NCBI GenBank assembly: GCA_035656335.1
Contig: DASRSS010000114.1
Location: 1 to 51,016 of the forward strand
Direction: 5' to 3'
Source: DASRSS01 sp035656335
GTDB lineage: Bacteria; Actinomycetota; Actinomycetes; Mycobacteriales; Jatrophihabitantaceae
DNA length: 51,016 nt
Of the stretch, positions 24,531-32,912 are shown piece after piece (positions within the stretch are counted from its first letter, which is position 1; each line of letters begins with the position of its first letter). A program made the translations under genes and the position numbers. The notes beneath the pieces are model-generated. The model searched no databases. It was not told where the DNA came from and saw only the letters and a program-made list of their open reading frames with translations.

Positions 24531-25157
24531 ATGGAATACCTGGTCACGATGACCACGCATGTGCCCGACGGGGTCGCTGCCCACACCGTCGACGACACCC
24601 GCGCCCGGGAGGCAATTCGATCTCGCGAGCTAGCGGTGCACGGCGATCTGCTGCGGTTGTGGCGGCCACCGCTGCAGCCCGGGGAATGGCGAACCCTCGG
24701 CCTGTTCTCCGCTGCGGACGAGCTGCAGCTGGAGAAGGTGCTCGCCTCCATGCCGTTGCGCGTCTGGCGGACGGATGAGCCCATGCCGCTTGCCGAACAC
24801 CCGAACGACCCAGGACGGACGCGCCGCTTGCTCATCGCGCCCGACGCGGGCATGGAATTCCTCACCATTCTGACCATCAACGTTCCCGAAGGCACGCCGG
24901 CCAGAACCGTCGCGGACACCGAGGTCGCGGAGGCCGCCCACGCTGACGAACTCGCGCAGCAAGGTCACCTGCTTCGGTTGTGGACGCTGCCGAGCGATCC
25001 CGGCCAGCGGCGAGCACTCGGCCTCTGGAGCGCCTCCGGGCGCACCGAACTGGCGCGGATCCTGCGATCGCTCCCGCTGTATCCCTGGATGACGATCGAA
25101 ACCACGCCACTGACCACCCATCCCAATGATCCGGGTCTGACGCGCGCGTCTAGCTGA
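24531..25157 (+). CDS. Tandem double-domain muconolactone delta-isomerase-like protein
   Basis: 208 residues made of two similar ~95-residue units. Unit 1 (1-95) begins MEYLVTMTTHVPDGV and ends PLAEHPNDP; unit 2 (about 108-203) begins MEFLTILTINVPEGT and ends PLTTHPNDP. Both share HLLRLW/DLLRLW and LGLWSA/LGLFSA signatures; LPLYPWMTIETTPL closely matches the C terminus of muconolactone isomerase (catechol branch of beta-ketoadipate pathway). Family members act as multimers of single units, so this is a fused dimer. No other aromatic-degradation gene is present, so the substrate is uncertain. ATG 24531 follows GGAGG by 5 nt. Confidence 0.82.
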   Translation: MEYLVTMTTHVPDGVAAHTVDDTRAREAIRSRELAVHGDLLRLWRPPLQPGEWRTLGLFSAADELQLEKVLASMPLRVWRTDEPMPLAEHPNDPGRTRRLLIAPDAGMEFLTILTINVPEGTPARTVADTEVAEAAHADELAQQGHLLRLWTLPSDPGQRRALGLWSASGRTELARILRSLPLYPWMTIETTPLTTHPNDPGLTRASS

Positions 25158-26013
25158 CCTCGATCGGGGCGGCGGCATCCACAGCGGCCTCGACGAACCG
25201 GCGCATCAGCGACTCGCGGACGTGGGACCGGAAGACCAGGGAGACCGGAACGGGTGGCGCGTTGGTGAGCGCTACATAGCGAACAGCCGGGTGGATGTTG
25301 CGGCGTACCGCGACATCGGGCACAACGCCGATACCGCGGTCAGCGGCGACGGACTCCAGCCACTCGTCGAAGTTGCCGGTCTCGATGATCTGTTCGGGGC
25401 CGTCACGTGCGGGCCAGGACCACGGCCCGGTCGTCCCGCTCACGACGTTGACCACGAGCGGCCACTTCGCGACCTCGCTCCAGTCCACGGTGTCCCGGGC
25501 GGCCAGTTCGGAACGTTCCGAGCAGATCACGACACGCGCCTCGTCGAAGAGATGGACCTGCCGCAGCGCTGTTCGCGCGGGCAACGCGCCTCGAACCAGC
25601 GCAACGTCGACCGCGCCCTGATCGAGCGCGCCGAGGGAACTGTCGACGCGAAGGAGCGCCACGTGGTGACCTGTCGCCTCTTCGAACCGGGTGACCGTCC
25701 GCTGTGCCCACGGGTCAGGCAGCAGCCAGCTGAATCCGAGGCGGACGATCACCTGCGAGCGGACAGACGCCAACGCGAGGTCGAGATCCGCGAGCAGACG
25801 CTCGGCGCGTTCGTAGAATTCGCGTCCCGCGTCGGTCAGTTCGACGTGCCGCGAGGTGCGGTCCAGCAGGGTCACCTGCACGGCCGCTTCCAATTGCTGG
25901 ACGGTGCGCGTGAGCGCTGGCTGGGTGATCCGTAACTGCTCGGCAGCTCGGGTGAACGACCTCGACCTTGCGACCGCCGCGAACGCTCGCAGATGGCGCA
26001 GTTCGACGTCCAT
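25150..26013 (-). CDS. LysR-family transcriptional regulator
   Basis: 287 residues. The N-terminal winged HTH (about 1-60) has ELRHLRAFAAVARSRSFTRA and the recognition segment LRITQPALTRTVQQLE. The C-terminal substrate-binding domain ends LMRRFVEAAVDAA. The ATG at 26013 is 8 nt from TATGCT on the minus strand (leaderless type). It is divergent from the MFS gene across 97 bp and converges with an 8-bp overlap on the isomerase-like gene. It probably controls the MFS gene, as LysR regulators usually act on their divergent neighbour. Confidence 0.9.
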   Translation of the reverse strand: MDVELRHLRAFAAVARSRSFTRAAEQLRITQPALTRTVQQLEAAVQVTLLDRTSRHVELTDAGREFYERAERLLADLDLALASVRSQVIVRLGFSWLLPDPWAQRTVTRFEEATGHHVALLRVDSSLGALDQGAVDVALVRGALPARTALRQVHLFDEARVVICSERSELAARDTVDWSEVAKWPLVVNVVSGTTGPWSWPARDGPEQIIETGNFDEWLESVAADRGIGVVPDVAVRRNIHPAVRYVALTNAPPVPVSLVFRSHVRESLMRRFVEAAVDAAAPIEVS

Positions 26014-26110
26014 GTTTGCGAAGCATAGGCCGTCTGCAGCAGGCATTGGAGCTTGCCCGGCGGCGTACTTAGCGTCGATCGCGACAACACCGAGAGAGGC
26101 CGATGAACTG

Positions 26111-27502
26111 ATGACCCGGGTCTTTCCCAGCGCCTCCGACAAGTCTCCACGACAGAGCACGTCGGCGCGGCGCGTCGTTCTGGAGGCAGCCGCCGCGCTG
26201 GCTGTGAGCATGGGCATCGGGCGGTTCGTGTACACCCCGATCCTGCCGCTCATGCACGCGCAAGCCGGGCTGTCCGCGCAAGCCGGTTCAACTCTCGCCA
26301 CCGCCAACTACACGGGATATCTGCTCGGTGCCATTGCGGGCATCGTCGTTCCGCCGCTGATCCGTTCACGGCTTGTCCTGCGCAGCGGGCTGATCACGCT
26401 GGTCGTCTCGGTCGCGTTGATGGGGACGGCCGATGGGGTGCAGACGTGGCTCCTGCTGCGCTTCGTGTCGGGCGTGGCGAGCGCGCTTGTCTTCATCGCC
26501 GCGGTGAGCGCGATGCTGGCCCGATTACGTTACCGGCAAGAGCACCTGGTCGGCTGGGGCTTCGGCGGTGTGGGGGCGGGCATAGCGCTGTCCGGTGTCG
26601 TCGTCCTCGTGATTCGGGCGACCTCGACGTGGCGTGCCGCGTGGTGGGCATCGGCAGCACTCGCCGCAGTGCTGACGATCGCCAGCTGGTCGCTACGAAC
26701 GGAGCCGCGCACTGTCTCGGCGCTGCCGCACGGCGCCGAAGCACCGCACACCTCGCGCTGGTTCACCGCGTTGTTCGTCAGCTACTCGCTGGAGGGCGTC
26801 GGCTACATCATCGCCGGCACGTTCCTGGTCGCCGCTGTCAACCAGAACTCGCCCGGCTGGGTAGGGAGCAGCGCGTGGATCCTGGTCGGTCTAGCCGCGG
26901 TGCCCGCATCCGCGTTGTGGGCCGTGCTCTCCCGATACCGGAGCCGGCCCACGCTGCTGTTCGTGGCCCTAGTCGTGCAGGCGGTCGGCATCGCGCTGCC
27001 GGCCGTGATCGGCGGAGTCGCGCCCGCGCTGGTATCAGCTCTCTTGTTCGGAGCCACCTTCCTGGGCATCGGCTCGCTGGCCCTCGCGCTCGGCGCGCAC
27101 CTGCAATTCCCGCGCGCGGTCGCGATGCTGACCACGGGCTACAGCGTCGGGCAGATCGCCGGCCCCGTCATCGTCACGCCGCTGCTGAAGAACGGCTACG
27201 GCCTGCCACTCCTGGTCGGAGCAGCCATTGTGCTGGCGGCAGCGACGGCGGCAGCGGTCATGCGCATCGCCTTCCCGCACCGCGTCGGGACGATGCGGGA
27301 GCCCTGCCTTCAGGTCCGCGTGCCGGACGGCGAAGTGGCCCCGCTGGATGCGTTTCGGGCGCGCGGACCGCGGGCACACTCGGCGCATGTCGGTGATGAA
27401 CGTGTTGATCGAACGTCCACCAGCCGCTGTCTGGGCCGTCCTCGCGGACGGCCACTCGTACGCCGAGTGGGTCGTGGGCACCAAGGAGATCCACGAGGTT
27501 GA
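26111..27502 (+). CDS. MFS transporter (YbfB/YjiJ type) with read-through C terminus
   Basis: 463 residues with about 12 membrane helices. Family marks are SMGIGRFVYTPILPLM in helix 1 and GYLLGAIAGIVVP in helix 2. The transporter core ends near residue 395 (VMRIAFPHRVG). About 70 further hydrophilic, Arg-rich residues follow, and the frame overlaps the SRPBCC gene by 116 bp in another phase, so the original stop was probably lost by mutation or frameshift. ATG 26111 is chosen because an ATG 8 nt upstream meets an immediate stop. Substrate unknown; control by the divergent LysR is likely. Confidence 0.85.
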   Translation: MTRVFPSASDKSPRQSTSARRVVLEAAAALAVSMGIGRFVYTPILPLMHAQAGLSAQAGSTLATANYTGYLLGAIAGIVVPPLIRSRLVLRSGLITLVVSVALMGTADGVQTWLLLRFVSGVASALVFIAAVSAMLARLRYRQEHLVGWGFGGVGAGIALSGVVVLVIRATSTWRAAWWASAALAAVLTIASWSLRTEPRTVSALPHGAEAPHTSRWFTALFVSYSLEGVGYIIAGTFLVAAVNQNSPGWVGSSAWILVGLAAVPASALWAVLSRYRSRPTLLFVALVVQAVGIALPAVIGGVAPALVSALLFGATFLGIGSLALALGAHLQFPRAVAMLTTGYSVGQIAGPVIVTPLLKNGYGLPLLVGAAIVLAAATAAAVMRIAFPHRVGTMREPCLQVRVPDGEVAPLDAFRARGPRAHSAHVGDERVDRTSTSRCLGRPRGRPLVRRVGRGHQGDPRG

Positions 27503-27821
27503 CGAGCACTGGCCGGCGGTCGGTTCGACGATCCAGTTCACCGCCGGCGTCGGCCCCGTCGAGATCAACGACCGCACCGTCGTCCGGCATGTCGAGCCGG
27601 AACGGTCGCTGGAGCTCGAGGCGCAGGCTCGCTGGATGGGCACCGCCCGGATCAGCTTCGACCTGCGTCCCTGGGGTGACAACACCCTCGTGATCATCGA
27701 CGAGCATCCGCTGACCGGGCCGGGGGCGCGCCTGCACAACGCAGCCGTTGACCTGCTGCTGCACGTGCGCAACCGCAAGATGGTTCGCGCGCTCGCGCGG
27801 GCCGTCGAGAGACGCAGCTAG
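27387..27821 (+). CDS. SRPBCC-family protein
   Basis: 144-residue START/Bet v 1-like hydrophobic-ligand-binding protein: MNVLIERPPAAVWAVLADGH, YAEWVVGTKEI, a central STIQFTAGVGPVEINDRTVV and a long C-terminal helix LLLHVRNRKMVRALARAV. The start at 27387 lies inside the tail of the MFS frame (another at 27396 is possible). The stop codon shares CTAG with the convergent oxidoreductase stop. Ligand unknown; related proteins are polyketide cyclases or lipid carriers. Confidence 0.83.
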   Translation: MSVMNVLIERPPAAVWAVLADGHSYAEWVVGTKEIHEVDEHWPAVGSTIQFTAGVGPVEINDRTVVRHVEPERSLELEAQARWMGTARISFDLRPWGDNTLVIIDEHPLTGPGARLHNAAVDLLLHVRNRKMVRALARAVERRS

Positions 27822-29422
27822 CGCCCGATGGCCTTGCGGGCAGCGGCAGCCGCGATCCGCTGGTAGCGCGCGCGATGGCCACGCAGCGCCGCGCGTGCCG
27901 CGTTCGACCCGCACGCTCCGTGCACCGCACCGCCCGGATGCGCCGACGCCGACGCGAGGTACAGGCCGGCGACCGGCGTCTCCGGACGGCCGAGGCCCGG
28001 CGTCGGACGGAACATCAGCTCCTGGTGCACCGCGGCCGTGCCGCCGTTGATCGCGCCGCCGACCAGGCTCGCGTTGTGCTCCTGCAGGCCGAGCGGGCTG
28101 CTCACCGTCCGCGCGACGATCAGGTCGCGGAAGCCGGGCGCGAACTGTTCCAGCCGGTCTTCGATCCGCGCGGCGAACAGCTCCCGATCGCGCTCGTCCC
28201 ACGCACCGGAGATGTCGTCGCCGCCGGCGTCGCCGCGCACCTCGCGCGGCACGTGCGTGTACGCCCACAGCGATTCGGTGCCGGCCGGCGAGCGTGACGG
28301 GTCGGACGTGGTCATCTGGCCGACCAGCAGGAACGGATGCGCCGGGACGCGTCCCATCGCGAGCTGAGCGGTGTACTCGGTGATCTCGTCCATGCTCGCC
28401 GAGATGTGGACGGTGCCCGCACCCGCGGTACCCGGCGACGTCCACGGCACCGGCCCGCGCAGCGCGTAGTCGACCTTGAACGTGGCGAAGTCCCATTGGA
28501 AGCGCCGGATGTCGTCACGCAGTCGCGCCGGCAGATGCGTCCAGTCGACCAACCCGCCGTACAGCACGGGCGCCGGCACGTCCGCCAGCACGGCGCGGCT
28601 CGCGGCGATCTCGTCGCCGTTCGCAGTGCGGACGCCGACCGCGCGCCCGCCGCGCACGATCACCTCGCGCACCGGAGCCTCGCAGCGCACCGCGCCGCCC
28701 TTGCGCTGCAGCCGACGGACGAGCGCCGCAGTGATCTGGCCGGCGCCGCCTTCCGGCACCGGGAAGCCGTACTGCTGGCCCAGCATCGACAGCAGCCAGC
28801 CGAAGATGCCGCTGCCGGTCGCCTCCGGCATCAGGTCGGCGTGCATCGCGCAGCCCGCGAGCAGCAGCGCACCCGGCCCGGTGAACTCCTCCTCCGCGAC
28901 CCGCCGCGCCGGCAGCAGCGCGAAGCGCGCGAACTTCAGCAGCTCGGCCAGGCCGAGGGATCTGGCCAGGCGAACGCCCGAACGCACCGGCGGGAACGGG
29001 ACGAACAATGCGTCCAGCAGCGCCGGATTCAGCCGTTCCCACGTGCCGTACAGCCGCCGCCACGCCGCGCCGTCACCCGCGCCGAGTTCGTCCAGCCCGG
29101 CGGCCGTGGCGTCGAGGTCGCGCGACAGCACCGCCGCCCGTCCGTCCGGCAGCGGGTGCGCGAGGACGGCCGGCGCATGCACCCAGCGCAACCCGTCGTC
29201 CTCCAGCCGCAATGCCTGGAACGCGCGCGAGGCCGCGGTGAGCGGGTAGAACGCGCTGCACAGGTCGGTGACGAAGCCCGGTGCAGGACCGTCGGCGCTG
29301 CGCACGGCTCCGCCCGGCTCGGGCTGCTCCTCCAGCACCAGCACGTCCCAGCCGGCATCGGCCAGGACGTTCGCCGCGACCAACCCGTTCTGGCCCGCGC
29401 CGATCACCACGGCATCGACCAC
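27818..29422 (-). CDS. Phytoene-desaturase-like FAD oxidoreductase (COG1233)
   Basis: 534 residues. The dinucleotide motif is VIGAGQNGLVAANVLADAGW (GxGxxG, residues 8-13), followed by VLEEQPEPGGAV. Mid-protein features are LPEGGAGQ-like VPEGGAGQITAALVRRL, and the C-terminal FAD motif is VAGLYLASASAHPGGAVHGA. It resembles the PYROXD2/CrtI-like group in actinobacteria, which oxidises polyene or other lipid-like substrates; no carotenoid gene is nearby, so carotenogenesis is not supported. GTG start. Separated from tsaD upstream by a long palindrome. Confidence 0.85.
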   Translation of the reverse strand: MVDAVVIGAGQNGLVAANVLADAGWDVLVLEEQPEPGGAVRSADGPAPGFVTDLCSAFYPLTAASRAFQALRLEDDGLRWVHAPAVLAHPLPDGRAAVLSRDLDATAAGLDELGAGDGAAWRRLYGTWERLNPALLDALFVPFPPVRSGVRLARSLGLAELLKFARFALLPARRVAEEEFTGPGALLLAGCAMHADLMPEATGSGIFGWLLSMLGQQYGFPVPEGGAGQITAALVRRLQRKGGAVRCEAPVREVIVRGGRAVGVRTANGDEIAASRAVLADVPAPVLYGGLVDWTHLPARLRDDIRRFQWDFATFKVDYALRGPVPWTSPGTAGAGTVHISASMDEITEYTAQLAMGRVPAHPFLLVGQMTTSDPSRSPAGTESLWAYTHVPREVRGDAGGDDISGAWDERDRELFAARIEDRLEQFAPGFRDLIVARTVSSPLGLQEHNASLVGGAINGGTAAVHQELMFRPTPGLGRPETPVAGLYLASASAHPGGAVHGACGSNAARAALRGHRARYQRIAAAAARKAIGR

Positions 29423-29497
29423 GCGCGTAACTCCTTGCGGCTGGTTGCGACAGGACCTGCGCGATCAGGTCTGCCCCGATGCGCGCCCCGCGAAACT

Positions 29498-29549
29498 GCG
29501 ATCTTGATGATCCCGCGCAGCTGGAGCTGCCTCAGGGCATCAAGATCGC
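29498..29549. terminator. Two-stem palindrome downstream of tsaD
   Basis: Outer arms GCGATCTTGATG (29498-29509) and CATCAAGATCGC (29538-29549) are a perfect 12-bp pair, with a nested GCAGCT-GG-AGCTGC stem (29517-29530). It lies directly after the tsaD stop and before the next gene on the same strand, so it probably terminates tsaD transcription. Confidence 0.7.
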
Positions 29550-29554
29550 GAGAA

Positions 29555-30601
29555 CTAGGCGGCGATCTGGGCCAGCTCCAGGGGGACGTACGGGGTCGCG
29601 GCGAACTCGCGCGGTGAGGGCTTGGCACCGTCGCGCACCAGCAGGTCACCGATCGCCGCGATCATCGCGCCGTTGTCGGTGCACAGCCGCATCGGCGGCA
29701 CCCGCAACTCGATGCCGGCCGCGTCGCACCGCTCCTGCGCCAGCGACCGCACGCGACTGTTCGCGGCCACACCACCGACGATCACCAGCGTGTCCACGTC
29801 CTGCTGCCGGCACGCGAGAATGGCCTTGCGGGTAAGGGTGTCCGCGACCGCCTCCTGGAACGACGCGGCGATGTCCTCGGTGCTCACGCCCGGATCACGC
29901 CGCGCCTCGACGTAGCGCGCCACGGCGGTCTTCAGGCCGGAGAACGAGAAGCCGAGCGCGGGATCGTTCGCGCCGGTGAGCGGCCGCGGGAACACCACCG
30001 CGGCCGGGTCGCCGTCGCGCGCCGCCTTGTCGATGGACGGCCCGCCGGGGTACGGCAGCCCGATCAACCGGGCGACCTTGTCGAACGCCTCGCCCGCCGC
30101 GTCGTCCAGCGTGTCGGACAGGTGCACGATCGGCGTGCGCACCAGGTCGCGCACGAACAGCAGCGAGGTGTGCCCGCCGGACACGATCAGCGCGATCGAC
30201 TTGTCCGGCAGCGGGCCGTGCGCGAGCGTGTCCGCGGCCGCGTGCCCGGCCAGGTGGTGCACGCCGTACAGCGGCACGCCGAGGGTCAGCGCGTATGCCT
30301 TGGCCGCCGCCACGCCCACGTGCAGCGCGGTCGCCAGGCCGGGCCCGGCCGTGACCGCGACGGCACCGACGTCCGACAGCGCGATGCCCGCATTAGCCAC
30401 GGCCGCCTCGACCGTCGGCACCATCGCCTGGACGTGCGCGCGCGCCGCGATCTCCGGGACGACGCCGCCGAAGCGGGCGTGCTCGTCCATGCTCGAAGCC
30501 AGCGCGTCACCGAGCAGCACGCCGTCCTGCACGAACCCGACACCGGTTTCGTCGCAGGAGGTCTCGATGCCCATCACGATCGTCACCCGCCCATTGTCCA
30601 C
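29555..30601 (-). CDS. tsaD: tRNA N6-threonylcarbamoyladenosine transferase subunit
   Basis: Kae1/TsaD ATPase-fold protein that, with TsaB and TsaE, transfers the threonylcarbamoyl group to A37 of ANN-decoding tRNAs. Motifs: IETSCDETGVG, the metal-binding HHLAGH (VHHLAGHAAAD), VSGGHTSLL, DDAAGEAFDKVA, FSFSGLKTAV and CTDNGAMIAA. Length 348 from the GTG at 30601, or 343 from GTG 30586, which aligns better with homologues; a -10 element 5 nt from 30601 supports the longer form. tsaB, tsaE and rimI, usual upstream partners, are absent here. Confidence 0.95.
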   Translation of the reverse strand: MDNGRVTIVMGIETSCDETGVGFVQDGVLLGDALASSMDEHARFGGVVPEIAARAHVQAMVPTVEAAVANAGIALSDVGAVAVTAGPGLATALHVGVAAAKAYALTLGVPLYGVHHLAGHAAADTLAHGPLPDKSIALIVSGGHTSLLFVRDLVRTPIVHLSDTLDDAAGEAFDKVARLIGLPYPGGPSIDKAARDGDPAAVVFPRPLTGANDPALGFSFSGLKTAVARYVEARRDPGVSTEDIAASFQEAVADTLTRKAILACRQQDVDTLVIVGGVAANSRVRSLAQERCDAAGIELRVPPMRLCTDNGAMIAAIGDLLVRDGAKPSPREFAATPYVPLELAQIAA

Positions 30602-30605
30602 CGGC

Positions 30606-30612
30606 TAACCTA
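30606..30612. promoter_or_regulatory. Shared -10 element for tsaD and the FGE gene
   Basis: TAACCT (30606-30611, plus strand) and TAGGTT (30612-30607, minus strand) use almost the same base pairs. On the minus strand the box is 5 nt from GTG 30601 of tsaD. On the plus strand it is 2 nt from ATG 30614 but 8 nt from GTG 30620, suggesting the latter is the true leaderless start of the FGE gene. Confidence 0.5.
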
Positions 30613-30613
30613 G

Positions 30614-31573
30614 ATGGACGTGACCGCATCCGCTCCAGGACGAGCTCCCGCCAAAGGCATGGTCTGGATCCCCGGCGGCACGTTCCTGATGGGTTCGGAC
30701 CTGGCCGACTACCCCGAAGAGGGCCCGCCGCACCACGCCAGCGTCGACGGTTTCTGGATGGACGAGACGCAGGTGACCGTGGCCGCGTTCCGCCGCTTCG
30801 TCAAGGACACCGGCTACGTCACCGTCGCCGAGCGCCCGCTGGACCCGTCCGACTACCCGAACCTGGACCCGGCGCTGCTGCAGCCCGGGTCGCTGGTCTT
30901 CACCCCCACCCGCGGACCGGTCGATCTGACCGTGTGGCAGAACTGGTGGCGCTACGTACCCGGCGCGGACTGGGCGCACCCGGAGGGACCGGACTCGAAC
31001 ACCGGCGGATGCGAGAAGCACCCGGTCACGCACGTGACGTGGGAGGACGTGAGCGCGTACGCGGCCTGGGCCGGCAAGCAGCTGCCGACCGAGGCCGAGT
31101 GGGAGTTCGCCGCCCGCGGCGGTCTCGAGGGCGCGCTCTACACCTGGGGCGACGAGTTCATGCCGAAGGGCCGGCCGATGGCCAACCACTGGATCGGCGA
31201 GTTCCCGTGGCAGAACCTCAAGCCAGCCGGCCGGCAACGCACCGTGCCGGTCGGCTCGTTCGCGCCGAACGGGTACGGGCTGTTCGACATGGCCGGCAAC
31301 GTGTGGGAGTGGACGAGCGACTTCTACCGGGCGCAGCACGAAACGGCCGCGCACGCGTGCTGCGCGCCGGCGAACCCGCGCGTGGAGTCGCCCGAGGGTT
31401 CGTACGACGCGGACGAGCCCGGTGGCGCGCACATCCCGCGCCGGGTGATCAAGGGCGGCTCACACCTGTGCGCGGAGAACTACTGCCAGCGGTACCGTCC
31501 GGCCGCGCGCCAGGCACAGCAGGTGGAATCGTCCATGTCGCACATCGGCTTCCGCTGCATCGTGCGCGCCTGA
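30614..31573 (+). CDS. Formylglycine-generating enzyme (sulfatase-maturating, copper oxidase type)
   Basis: 319 residues (317 if GTG 30620 is used). Converts a Cys in CxPxR-type motifs of sulfatases or other targets to formylglycine. The FGE-sulfatase fold spans the whole protein: MVWIPGGTFLMGSD, FVKDTGYVT, PVTHVTWEDVSAYAAWAGK, LPTEAEWEFAARGG and MAGNVWEWTSDFY. The copper-binding catalytic pair is Cys286 and Cys291 in GGSHLCAENYCQRYRPAARQ, so it is a true FGE rather than a catalytically dead relative such as EgtB-like or kinase-linked forms. No sulfatase gene lies in the window. Confidence 0.93.
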   Translation: MDVTASAPGRAPAKGMVWIPGGTFLMGSDLADYPEEGPPHHASVDGFWMDETQVTVAAFRRFVKDTGYVTVAERPLDPSDYPNLDPALLQPGSLVFTPTRGPVDLTVWQNWWRYVPGADWAHPEGPDSNTGGCEKHPVTHVTWEDVSAYAAWAGKQLPTEAEWEFAARGGLEGALYTWGDEFMPKGRPMANHWIGEFPWQNLKPAGRQRTVPVGSFAPNGYGLFDMAGNVWEWTSDFYRAQHETAAHACCAPANPRVESPEGSYDADEPGGAHIPRRVIKGGSHLCAENYCQRYRPAARQAQQVESSMSHIGFRCIVRA

Positions 31574-31584
31574 TCGACACCACA

Positions 31585-31643
31585 ACTTTGACCCCAGGAT
31601 GGCTGTAGATCAGGCCGATTTACAGCCACTGTGGGGTCAAAGT
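31585..31643. terminator. Nested long hairpin between convergent genes
   Basis: Outer arms ACTTTGACCCCA (31585-31596) and TGGGGTCAAAGT (31632-31643), inner arms GGCTGTA (31601-31607) and TACAGCC (31621-31627), all perfect. It lies between the convergent FGE and SRPBCC genes, so it probably terminates both. Confidence 0.75.
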
Positions 31644-31656
31644 CGGTGTGTTGGGC

Positions 31657-32112
31657 TCAGCGGGTCGCGGCGTAGTGCTCCTCGACCTGCTTGCGCAGCG
31701 CGGCCTCGCTGTGCCGGATCGTCATCGCGATCACCGGCTCCAGCCCGCGCCCGAGCAGCTTGCCGGCCAGGCCACCGGGCAGCTCGTAGTGGAAGTCGAC
31801 CGTCACCAGCGTGCGCTGCGGCCCGTCCGCGGCGAAGCGCCAGGTGGACGCGTTCTTGAAGCCATTCACGGACTCGAACGCGATCAGCGCGTTCTCCTCC
31901 CAGCCGGTGCCCGCGATGGTCGAGCTGAGCGAGATCGGCTTGACCGCGAACGTCCCCTCGAACACCGCGCCGACCCCGCGCACGACGTCGGTGGTCGGCT
32001 CGAACCGGCTCAGGCCGAACATCCACTTGGTGGCGTTCCGGTAGTCGTCGAGGTAGGCGAACGTGACGTCGACGGGAGCGGCGCAGCTGGCTTCGTGATG
32101 GATGACGACCAC
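31657..32112 (-). CDS. SRPBCC-family protein (polyketide cyclase/dehydrase-like)
   Basis: 151 residues from the GTG at 32112, which lies 11 nt after the SDR stop. START-like fold: APVDVTFAYLDDYRNATKWM, VVRGVGAVFEGTF, TLVTVDFHYELPGGLAGKLL and a C-terminal helix MTIRHSEAALRKQVEEHY. Last gene of a three-gene leftward operon with an SDR and an FAD-dependent dehydrogenase. It may bind or carry the hydrophobic substrate of these enzymes, which is an inference from the neighbourhood. The long open frame upstream is a shadow of the SDR gene. Confidence 0.82.
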   Translation of the reverse strand: MVVIHHEASCAAPVDVTFAYLDDYRNATKWMFGLSRFEPTTDVVRGVGAVFEGTFAVKPISLSSTIAGTGWEENALIAFESVNGFKNASTWRFAADGPQRTLVTVDFHYELPGGLAGKLLGRGLEPVIAMTIRHSEAALRKQVEEHYAATR

Positions 32113-32123
32113 GAGCGAGAAAC

Positions 32124-32912
32124 CTACAGGCCGTGCCTGCGAGCGACCATGCGCTCGACGACCGTCCGCGGCAGCACCCGCCGCAGCGCAAACACCGCCG
32201 GCGCGTTCGAGCCGACGGCGTACAGCGGCTTCGGACGGTCCGCCTCGATCGCGGCGAGGATCGTCTGCGCCACACGGCCGGCCGAAATGCCGGCGCGCTC
32301 GTTCGCGTCCAGGCGCGCGATCATGGTCCGGTACTCGGCCGTGTAGGGCGAGCCGTCGCGTAGATAGTGCGTGCGGCGCTCGCCGATCCCGGTCGCGATC
32401 GATCCGGGTTCGACCGTGCAAACGCCTATGCCATAAGGAGAAACCTCGCGGCGCAGCGCGTTGGCGAAGCCCTTGATCGCTGCCTTGCTCGCTACGTACG
32501 AGCCGCGGTAGGCGAGCGGGAAACTGGCCAGCATCGAACCCACCATGACGACCCGTCCGTAGCCACGCTCGCGCATCCCGGGTAGCAGCAGCTGGGTCAG
32601 CCGCACCGCGCCGAGCACGTTGGTGGCGAACAGCCGCTCCACCGCGTCCATCGGTAGCTCCTCGAGCGGGCCGCTCTGGCTCTCGCCGGCGTTGTTCACC
32701 AGCACGTCCACGTCTCCCGCGGCGGACGCGCAGGCTGCGATGCTCGCCTGGTCCGTCAGGTCGAGCGCGAGGTACTCGACACCGGGCACCGGCGCGGCCA
32801 GCGACTCCGGTTGCCGAGTCGTGCCGTAGACGCGGAACCCCTTGTCCAGTAAGGACTTCGCGGTCGCGGCCCCGATGCCGGACGACGCCCCGGTGACGAG
32901 CGCGGTTCTCAT
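32124..32912 (-). CDS. SDR family oxidoreductase
   Basis: 262-residue classical SDR: TGASSGIGAATAKSLLDKG near the N terminus, DVLVNNAGESQSG, MVGSMLASFP (catalytic Ser) and YVASKAAIKGFA (Tyr-x3-Lys). The later region VEPGSIATGIGE is typical of retinol/sterol-type SDRs. Its ATG overlaps the stop of the FAD dehydrogenase (ATGA), so the two are co-translated. A lipid or steroid-like substrate is plausible from the partner but not shown. Confidence 0.9.
   Translation of the reverse strand: MRTALVTGASSGIGAATAKSLLDKGFRVYGTTRQPESLAAPVPGVEYLALDLTDQASIAACASAAGDVDVLVNNAGESQSGPLEELPMDAVERLFATNVLGAVRLTQLLLPGMRERGYGRVVMVGSMLASFPLAYRGSYVASKAAIKGFANALRREVSPYGIGVCTVEPGSIATGIGERRTHYLRDGSPYTAEYRTMIARLDANERAGISAGRVAQTILAAIEADRPKPLYAVGSNAPAVFALRRVLPRTVVERMVARRHGL

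Noticed and set aside
27818..29422. Carotenoid gene cluster
   Set aside because: The CrtI-like flavoprotein has no phytoene synthase or other carotenoid gene nearby; it fits the broader COG1233 family.
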